Shown one piece after another: positions 13,101-24,309 of a DNA stretch of 64,000 nucleotides (its first letter is position 1; every line of letters begins with the position of its first letter). The translations under genes and the position numbers were made by a program. This DNA comes from Myxocyprinus asiaticus (Eukaryota; Chordata; Actinopteri; Cypriniformes; Catostomidae): the NCBI RefSeq assembly GCF_019703515.2, contig NC_059372.1, forward strand, positions 16,095,492 through 16,159,491. Reading direction: 5' to 3'. The notes beneath the pieces are model-generated. The model did not search any database. It was given only the letters and a program-made list of their open reading frames with translations, and was not told the DNA's origin.

Positions 13101-16100
13101 AGAAATGAATGGGAAAAAATACTTCCAGAACCAAGCAGGCTAAAAAAATGGGCGGGCAATGTTGTGTACTATTTCTTAGATCGTGAAAAGTCGGCAGTTC
13201 ATACCAGAATGAAGCCCAAACTGAATGAGAGTTTACAGTCAGTTGTGTAGGACTACTTTTTAATGGGGTCATGGAGACTCAAGTCAATTTCACTATTGAG
13301 AGCATCTCAACTCACTCAGTGGAAACACTTTGTTTTCAAATCTATCGTTATTTACTATTATTGGTGTAACCTTCATTACATTAACTAGCATGAAATTACT
13401 GCATTGACAATTGGCAAGATTTTAGAAAGACTGCATTGCTTACAATAGCTGCCTTAAACAATGCCTAAATACCTGGCTTCAACATTATTTTCCACACGTC
13501 CATGGCCTAGATGATGTCAGCCGAAAAGAAAAGTTGTTTCATAGGTGGAACAAGGTATTACATTTTGATGATTACGAAGACAAACATCCTTTATCTTTGG
13601 AATATTATGCACTGATGAATTATGCACAATTAGACCAGGAATGTGTATTAAAAAAAGGAAACAGGGTCAAATTTGATTTCACTTTGACATGAAAGTGTAT
13701 CAAAGAAAGCCAAAGATGTAAGATAAGCTAGAAATGACCTCTTGATTCTTTTTAATAGAGATCATCAGACCTTTAGTTATATCTACCACTTTTATTATGA
13801 ACCGTTTGAAATGCTGAATGTCACAATTCTCTTTGAAGCGAGTCTGTAGGAGAAGACATAGAGTCTGTCCATTGTGACTGCAACCATTTGAAATATGCAG
13901 TGTACCTGGTCTGAGTGCTCCAACATGTCATGTTCTGTCCTCAACACTACAGTCTACAGGCTGTCAAAGATGTTTTGTGAGACACACCAAGGTCTTTGCA
14001 TGTGAGGTAACATGGATATCAGAGAGCATTTGTTCACAAGAGGAATCACTATCTTTCACTTTCATTATTTCTCATTACTATTTTGTGATGTATGACCCCA
14101 AGACTACACTGTATATCTTGTTAGATGGATGTAAGAATGGATGTAAAGTATTCCTTTATTGAAGGGTGGCATAGCCATTTTAAAAGATATGAAGCAAAAA
14201 AAAATCGATTAATTTTATAAGAAGCTGCAGCTGTGCTTTGAAACATTTTTATGTGAGCTCCTTGAAAAATCTGACTTTTCATGAGAGTTAATTTGTTTCT
14301 TTTGACAAGAAGTGCCATGATATTTCAGTCTGTCTCAAGGGTACTGAGAGTAATAGGAGTGCTCGCTAGATGGCAGGAGATTGGCAGAATGAATCACCCT
14401 GACTTGATGAGGTCTATAAAATTGCTCCACATCCTTCTCACAACTTGCTGTGCGATTACAAAAGCAGCCCCTAAAAGAAAAATCAAGCAACACAGAGCTT
14501 GGGAGAATGGCTGTCAACGAGTGTGCTTCATATTTGACAAGTGACTCAGACTCTTGCTTTTAAATGAGCAAAGGGTGTGTTTCCAATGAGGCAAAAAAAA
14601 AAAAAAGCCACTCTTTTTGCTTGTAAATTTCCATCCTTCAGGGCACGATATGCTATTAGACTAAATCAAACCTTTGAACGTTGAGCATGAAACTCTGTTT
14701 TTCTTCTTGTACAAGGTGAAAGTCTACAAAACAGGCACACAGCTCCAAGGCTGAGGAGAGATCCTTACACAAACACCAACGATTGGCAGGCTAACCATCA
14801 GTATCCATGGTGACAATTGACAAACATTACAATTGACAGGCTTGGCCCATTATTTTGCTTAAGGGTGCTGTATAAGCGATTTAAGCCGTTTTGGAACTTT
14901 CACCAGATAGCCGTTGATTAGCCACGCAACTTCTTTCCAAAACACAGGCACACTTGGAGACCATTGTTTGAGAGCAGATGGAGGGCAGGGGTACCTCAGA
15001 GCGATGCGCCATCCGGCCATGAGTGTCTCATGGGAGCAGGACACCTTACTGGTACTTATACCAGCATATATGGGCTGCCCTGTGAACGCACACGATGATT
15101 GACAAGCAGAATCAAAGGATCTGACCGCAGCCCGCAGACATTTTCTGGATGTCATTTAATTTAAAAAATCACTTACAGCAGCATAACATAAACCGACAGG
15201 AAACAATCATCTGCTAAGCCTGCATTTCACATTAAAAGACTTTGTGTGGCTTCTATTTAAAGGACTTTTCAGTCCACCTTATCGAATAAAGCGGAGTAGT
15301 CTCGTGATGAAGACCTCACTGTAGAGAGTTTTTGCCTACATCAAAAAGTCCTTGTCATTCTGTTCTCAGTTCAGTTCGGACTATTCTGTCATAGACTTGG
15401 ATTTATCATGTGTATTTAACCGCAATATGTTTTATTTTAATTTTTTTAATGTTTTTATTTTATTTTTTGTCCAAATCGGGAAATGATGAATACAGCAAAA
15501 GTGATTCATCATAATGAGGCAATAACATGAGAAGTGCTACAATACAAAGTTTCAATTGCTCAGAGATGTAGTAGGCAGGAAGGTGAGAGACAGTGGTGAA
15601 AGAATCGAGTAAGATTTCTTTTTTGAGTAAGAAAGAAGACAGTTGTAGGATTGGGATTAGAGATCACGAAAGAGATGCTTCTTTAGATGTTTCTTGAAAG
15701 CAGTTACAGAATTAGCTGCTCCCGTGGAATTCGGAAGGTCGTTCCACCAATGAGGAACAGTGGAAGTGAAAGTCAGAGAAAGTGATTTTGTGCCTCTGTG
15801 AGATGGCACCACAAGACGTTGTTCACCATCCGATCGCAAGCTTCTGGAGGGCACAAAGACTTGAAGTACTGAGTTTAGAATAGATATATTAGTTAAGTTA
15901 CATTATAATATATCGATATTTTAGATCCCCTAATGCAACCCTAACCCTAAACCTAACACTTATAAACAATGTAAAACATGTATCAGGCAGGTAAACGTAA
16001 CTGCAATAATTTTATTTAAAATAAATTATAATATGGATATTTTGGAACACCTAACCCCACCCCTGCACCAAAACTTCTCTCATCATTTACTCACTCTCAT

Positions 16101-19100
16101 GCCAACCCAGATGTGTATGACTTTATTTCTTCTGCAGAACACAAACAAAGGTTTTTAGAAGAATATCTCAGCTCTGTTGATCTTTACAATGCAAGTGAAT
16201 AGTGACCAGACCTTTGAAGCTCCAAAAGTCACATAAAGGCAGAATATGAGCATATAAAGGCACTATAAAGGCGGTTTTACATGGGACGCGGTGGGCGGCA
16301 GGCTTTGCTTGTGATCTTGCCACCTCTCTTGTATACAGGCGTTTTCCATTTACATGAGAGTCCCCTACTGTTTCAGTTCCAATAATGCTAGTGAGCGCTA
16401 AGATGCTGTGTCTCTGAGGTGATTACTGTAAATATTGTTTTCCATGTCTCAGGTGAGTTCTGCATTTATTTTAACAAGTGGTTAACAAAATAGACTTTGT
16501 TATTTAATATTTTTATTGGCAAATTCGTATACATATTATAAATACCTTAAATAACATTTAAATAACAAAAATCACATCAAGTGCTACATTTAGGTTTGTG
16601 TTCTAAAGTTCAGGAGTACTACACTCTCCTCCATGATGTTTTTGACTATGTAAAAGCTACATGCAATTTGATTGGTTGTGAAAAAATCCCCTCTGATTCT
16701 CGTGACCGAGCTTGGAAAGCGGCACGGCTTCAACTGCCTCCTCCGTTTTGCCGCCTGCCGCCTCTTTCTCACTGAAAATGAATAGGGAGCATGTGGTGAC
16801 TGCGTACCAAGTAAAACCGCCTTAAATCTCCACTTTCACTTTCACATTCTTTCACATTGAAAGTGAAAGTGGAGATTTATGATAAAAAAGGACTTAAGTA
16901 TTGATCTGTTTCTCACCCACACCTATCATATCGCTTCTTAAGGTATGGATTTAAACACCAGTCTTATTGATTACTTTTATGCTGCCTTTATATGCTTTTT
17001 GAGTTTCAAAGTTCTGGCTACCATTCACTTGCATTGTGTGGACCTACAGAGTTGAAATATTCTTCTAAAAATCTTTGTTTGTGTTTTGCAGAAGAAAGAA
17101 AATTATACACATCTGAGATGGTATGAGGGTGAGTAAATGATGACAGAATTTTCCTTTTTGGGTGAACTATCCCTTTCACAAGCAGATACACGTACAGTCA
17201 CAATCATTTATTCCCAAAATTAAATAAATAAATAAAAACACTACAGAAGTATTCCAAACGACTCCTGCATTTAAAGTCCTCCAAAGTCACACAAAAACTC
17301 TGTGTGAGGAACAGAGTAAAACTTGAGGTTTTAATTGCTAAATATCTTCCTCTCTGTGAAGGCAGTTCAATCTGCCCTCAGCTAATAAATAGCTTAGTTC
17401 CTGAAAGTCAGATAAATATCTGATCAGCCCTCCTCTCTCTCCTAAATTACAACACTACAATCACACCCTTGAGAATGACAGCGAATGTGTGGAAGAAAGA
17501 AAGAAAGAAAGAAAGAGAAAGAAATGCATTAATGTTTTGAAACAGACTGGCAGCGGGTTAGAATCAGATTGTCAATCATTTAATTGCAAAGCAAAGCCCT
17601 ACTGTGGTGCTTATGAGACACTGCATCATTCCCTGTGTTAAGGTGTGTCGCAGGTGGTGATGACAGAGTTAGAAAAATGGAAATGCTTTTTATTTCCTAT
17701 CATCATATACTTTTATATCATCATATCATTTTATATATGTCTCTCTCTCTCTTTCGTTCCTCTATAGGAACTTTAACAAAAAATGTAATAGCTTTTTGAA
17801 GCATTATCCTAATTATGATCATATGCACAGGGCCAATGAACATGATCATTCTTGTAATCTTTACCAGGGTCTAATTACTTTTTATCTCTTCCATTCAGAT
17901 TTTTAAATTAAAATGACCTCTGTGCATTTTACTCTGTTTAGGGAGTGTGGCATGCAATATCTTAACATAGAAAACAGACTAAAAACAGTTTTTATCAAGC
18001 AGGGGTCTAAAAATCTCAAAATAAACCTTCCCTGCCTGTTCCTTTGAATTTCAGTCAACTGCAGTAATGCTCGCAACTGTCGTCCTCACCAGCTTTAATT
18101 GTCAAGCTATTTAAATAAGCACTATTTTGACATTTGCTTCATCAAACTGGTCAAACTTGGTGATTTTGTGAATATACAGTACAGTATACTGTTCTTCTGC
18201 AAACCAATGATGGTTAAATGTTATTTCATCTCTAAACTTCTTTCAAAAACAAAATATAACTGGAGTTTGAAATTTTATGTCAAGTAAATAAGTCAGTTTA
18301 GACATGTAGGAATAAAGTAACAAAATGTGATGCATTAATTCAAGTGTGATATTCTGTCTCTTATGGCTAATACGACATTGAGGAATGTAAAGGCGGTGAG
18401 CATTTGAGAAAATGCCACTCTTGTATTTGCAACACATACAAACACATTAGGTTTTCGGACATGGTCTTTCATTCAACAGAGTATTTGTATTTAATTCATC
18501 CTGTCAGTACTCAGTGCATTGCTCAAACGTTCATATCAGCCATACTCACAAACATGCACAAACCCAAGTCACACTAAAATCCACACTGTCTACAGCTTCC
18601 TCCAGTTTATCAAGCACACAGTAACCACAGCTTAAGTTTTATTAGGTTTCTTCCTTTTCTCATCACAGTTAATCCCGGTGCATCCCCTCTCAAGAATTTG
18701 TCTCAAGTAGGCATTAAGCTGTTTGGCCAACAGCTACACACATCCTCCTCTCCCCTCGAATATATCCTCCTCGGTAGAATTTAACTTTGATATCCACTGG
18801 GTAAATTATTCACACAATGCCTGTAAATTATCGCATTGTAACAGATGAGATTTTTTTCATAAATTGGTGCATTTCGCCCTCCCTCATATTCATCCTCATG
18901 AATATTCAACTCTGTTTGAGTTTCAGCCCAGCTGGAAAAGTCTTAAGTACTGGATTTATTTATAGCACTTTTAAAAGGTAATAAAGATGTTAAACACACT
19001 GCTGGCATGCTCAATAGGGTACTGCATCTGGTAAAACTTTCCACTGAAGGAAAGACCCAATGACAGTTATTCTGCATGCTGTTATATTAACCCCTGAATC

Positions 19101-22100
19101 AAAACCTGCCAGATAGATTTAATTTTTCTGGCTGAATAGGATGTCACCTCATGTGAGTAATGGAGTAATTTACCAGCTAAATTATACTGAGTGAACAAGC
19201 AAATGCATAGTGAAGTAATCTCTTTTGCTGTTGTCATTCTCTCTGGTGATAAAGGTGACATATATCTTGAAATACAGCATAAACTCATGCATGCAGCAGG
19301 CAATGTCTTATATGTAAACAAATAAGACTTTATAAGGCGATGAATCTCTTGCAGGCCCCACAGTAAGATATTGCGACACTGCTCAGAGATAGAGGACGTC
19401 TCTCTCAACACAGCCTGTTTAAAAGTGTGTTTTCAACGCCGGTGGTAGTGACTGATCCTAATTGATCTTGCTCATCTAAAGCTGGAGGGAAGATGGAACT
19501 GAAACCAACTTTGAATACTATTATGATGCTAGTGATACTTTGTAATACAGCACTTTTCATACCACTGTCTCCTAAGATGATTCGCTTATGTTTTCCTCTC
19601 TTGTAAGTCGCTTTGGATAAAAGCGTCTGCCAAATGAATAAATGTAATGTAAATGTAAACTGTAAGTGTACCAGGTCAGAGTTACTTCAAAGGAATAGTT
19701 CACACAAAGATGAAAATTTTCTGACCCTAAAGAAGTGCTCAAGAATGCACAAAGGACGTCAAGATTTTCATTAAAATAAACATTTTGGGTTGTTTCTCAC
19801 AAAAACCAATCATATGCCTTCAGAAGTCTTGGAATATGATGCCTGAGCCGCATGAACTACTTTTATGATACTTTGATGTTTTTTAAGTGAGTATCAATCA
19901 ACTGCTATTTTATGAAAAATATGTGCTATTTATTAAAAAGAATGAACAACATTATTAATGAATATTCTTTAAATGCATCCTTTCGTGTTTCACACAAGAA
20001 AGAAATTCATACAGTCTTGGAACGACATCAAGGTGAGTTCATTATGACAGAATTGTCATTTTGGGGGGAAATATTCTTAACTCTGCCTTCTCAGAGGTTA
20101 CTCTCAAATAGGTAAATCTAATTACAAAATGTTTAAAGGGATAGTTCACCCAAAAATTAAAAGTGTCTCACCATTTACTCACTCTTATGCCATCCCAGAT
20201 GTGTATGACTTTCTTCTGCTGAACACAAACAAAGATTGTTAGAAGAATATCTCAGCTCTGTTGGTCCATACAATGCAAGTGAATGGTGAACAGACCTGTG
20301 AAGCTCCAAAAATCACATAAAGGCCACATAAAAGTAATCCATAAGGCTCCAGTGGTTAAATCGATATCTTCAGAAGCGATATGATAGGTGTGGGTCAGAA
20401 ACAGATGAATACTTAAGTCCTTTTTACTATAAATCTCCACTTTCACTTTCATATTCTTTCACATTTTGAAAGTGAAAGTGGAGATTTATGGTAAAAAATG
20501 ACTTAAATATTGATCTGTTTCTCACCCACACCTATCATATCACTTCTGAAGATATCGATTTAACCACTGGAGCCTTATGGATTACTTTTATGTGCTTTTT
20601 ATGTGCTTTTTTGCTTGTTTAGTGTTTACTTGCTTGTTTTGTTTACTGGGGGGGTTACCTGCCCCCATCCCCCCCGGAATCTATGCCCCTGACTGCAGGT
20701 AAACACTACAGCTATAATCCCTCTAATGCAGGGATGTGACAAGACCAGTGCCGGTGGCAGCTTTAATGGCATTACTGCTAATTCCAATCAAACAAAGACA
20801 GAGAGCCTGGAAAGCTCTACTCTAAAGCTTTTAAGCAAAGTCTCTGCCAGAGAGTACTGAAAGGTGAAGAAGAGAAGAAAATCAATGTGTTTTTATTGCA
20901 GGTCAAACAGAGGTAACATGAAAATGGTGAAATGTTGTGCTAAAAAGGTGCTATTCTTAGCAATGCTAGATAGACGAACAAAGAGAGAGCACAAAATATT
21001 TCATTAAACACCAAGCTTCTGTGCCAGTGATGTTTTCCTTTAGTTGCGCTGAAAATATTACGAGTTAATTATATATTCATTGGTACATAGCTCAGCAGGG
21101 CTTTGGCTAAATTCTCAAGGCTAATTTGTGAATGAAATGGGCTAATGGTTCAGTTTATTCAAATGAGATGACAATTGTTTCCCCCCTTTATTTTTTGCTG
21201 GCTGGCTTTGAATCAGTGATACCCTCATCCTCTTTCTGAAAACGGTAAATGTGTAAAATTGTTTATTATGGTTAAATGACATTAAAGGAATCATTTACCC
21301 ACAAATAAAATTATTGTCATCATTTAGGCACCCATATGTCTTTCCCATATGACTAACACAAAATGAGCTATTTATAAAGTAGCAAATTGTCCAAGCTGCT
21401 ATTTTCCATACAATGAATGTGAATAATGATCACAGCAGCAAGCAAGATTTTGCCTGTTCCTCACACAAAGCCAGCGTATGGCTTCAAAAGACTTGAAATA
21501 TGGCACATAATTCATTTGAACTACTTTCATTATGATTTTATACAGTATTTTTGTCCTTTTTGGAGCTTTACATCCCTTGGTTGCCCTCCACTTTAATGAT
21601 ATGGAATAGAGAGCAGTTCAGACATTCTGCTAAACTTCTCCTTTGGTGTTCTATGAAAGAAAGAAAGTCATACAGGTTTGAAATGACATAAGGGTGAGTA
21701 ACTTGCACTCTTACAATGTAAAAATCAGAAAAAGTAACATTTTCAGGAAAAGGTCAGAAAAGGGGATCCTTTCCAAATAGACAAAGGAAATCGGAAATCC
21801 ACAAATCAAAAGGTCACAAGTAAGGGCTGAAGAAAAGTATGAGTGACAGACAGAGAATGATACACAGACAGCATGAAGAGGACAGTGTGCATGTGTTGTG
21901 ACAGAAGCACAAACCAAGTTTGATCGAAATGATTGACAGGTCTGTGATATCAATGGCTGCAAACATCATTAACCATGCATTACCCTGTGGGTCAGCCAGC
22001 AGCAGTTACAATCCAGTCACATAGAAGCTCAGCCCTGTCATTTCTGATCAACACAAAAGACGGGCACTTTGCTGCCTTTATGTTTACAACCACAATTATG

Positions 22101-24261
22101 CAGCACTTGCCTCTAATATGTGTGGGTGTATTTCTATTGATTTATATGTGAGTGTATTAAACTTTAGTCCCCAAATGGCCACAATTTTAACTGCAAATTT
22201 CTTCCAGACATTATTATGGAAATTGCTTTGTGTGTTGTGAAGTTCTGTCTGTCAGCAATCAAGATGTTTAAGAAATGGCAACACTAGCTGCACTGAGTAA
22301 AAGCCTGAAAGGGAACTGGTTTAACAAGAATGCTTAACACCATTTCAGAAACAGTAATCAAGAATTTAAAATGCTAAAGGTAACACTTTACAATAAGTTT
22401 CCATTTGTGAACATTAGTTAAAAACATTAGCTAACATGAACTAACAAAGAACAATAATTTTACAGCATTTATTAATCTTGGTTATTTTAATTTAAACATA
22501 ATTTGTAATACATTTTTAACCCTTATATTGTGTTCCGGTCAAAACTGACCAATTAACTTTTTTTGGGAGGGGATTTCATCTAGTTGGAATAAAATTCTAT
22601 GACTTTGTTCACACAGGGCATCTGAACACACACAAGATAATTTTCATAAAATTTTATTGGTTTTAGTTCCCTTTGTTACACGTGGTGTTCCCGGCCATTG
22701 GAAATGAATGGATTAGACTACAAAATACAGAAATATTAGGTGTTCAGGAGCGTCCCAATCCTGTAGATGAGGACATACAACCCCAATTCCAAAAAAGTTG
22801 GGACAGTAAGCAAAATGACAATAAAAACAAAAAGGAGAAATTTGCTAATTATTTTCACCCTTTGCTATATTGAAAGAACTACAACTAAACATTTTATGAT
22901 GTTTTACCTTGTGAATTTCATTGTTTTTTTATTTTTTTATGTACAGTCATTTCAAATCAGATGATTGCAACACACTCCAAAAACGTTGGGACAGTCGAGT
23001 GTTTAACACTGTGAAACGTCACCATTACTTCTAATAACACGTTTTAAGCATTTAGGCACTGAAGACACAAGTTTGTTAAGTTTAAAAAGAGGAATTTTCC
23101 CCCATTCATTCATTATGCAGGTCTTCAGCTGCACAATTGTACAGGGTCTTCCTTGCCGTATTGTGCGCTTCATAATGTGCCACACATTCTCAATTGGAGA
23201 TGGTCAGGACTGCAGGCAGGCCAATCTAGCATCTGCACTCTCTGCTTATTCCGCCAGTATGTGGTTTGAAGTTGTCCAGCTGAAAATGCCGGGACGTCCC
23301 TGGAAAAGATGGTGCTGGATGGCAGTATATGTTGCTCCAAAATTTATACATATCTGTCTGCATTAATGGTGCCCTCACAGATGTGCGAGTTGCTCATGCC
23401 ATGGGCACTGACACACCCCTGGCCCATACAGACACTGGCTTTTATTCCTGACATGATAACAGCTTGGATGATCATTTTCCCCTTTGGCCCGGAGAACACG
23501 ACGGCTGTTTTTCAAAAACTATTTGAAATGTGGACTCATCGGACCAAAAAGGTTTACTAAAGTTATCCCAAGCCCATGTTCATGATATCAATTACAGATG
23601 AATTATATTATTTAAGACAGCGATGTCTGAGGGATCAGAGATCACGAGCATTCAGAAGTGGTTTTCGTCTTGCCCTTTACGCACAGAGATTTGACCAGAT
23701 TCCTTGAATCTTTTAACTATATTGTGCACTGTAGAGGGTGAACGCCCAAAATCCTTTTAATTTGTCTTTGGGGAACATTGTTCTGAAAGTGCTGGATTAT
23801 TTGCTGAAGCATTTGTTGGCAAATTGACAAGTCTTGAATGATCCTTGCTCTTGAAGAACTAGGCTGTTTTTGAAGGATCCTTATATACTATAACATGATT
23901 GCCTCACCTGTTTAACATCTCCTGTTTCATATCGCCATGTTATTTTAAATTTTTCACATCGCCTTGTTATTTTAACCTGTCAGATTGTTATTAGTCTTAA
24001 ATTGCTCCTGTCTAAACTTTTTTGGAGTGTGTTACAATCATCTGATTTGAAATTACTGTACATGAAAGAAAAAAAACAATGAAATTCACAGGGTAAAACA
24101 TCATATAATGTGTAGTTGTAGTGTTTTCAATTTTGCAAATATAATATAGAAATCACTACTTTTTGTTTTATTAGTATTTTTCATACTGTCTCAACTTTTT
24201 TGGAATTGGGGTGGTATGTGGATGTGTGTTTGCACACATAAAGTCCTCGGACATGTGCGCG

Positions 24262-24309
<48 letters not shown>

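Noticed and set aside
15935..15960. Telomere-like ccctaaccctaaacctaac
   Set aside because: Only about three degenerate units; common as interspersed sequence in fish and not evidence of a chromosome end.
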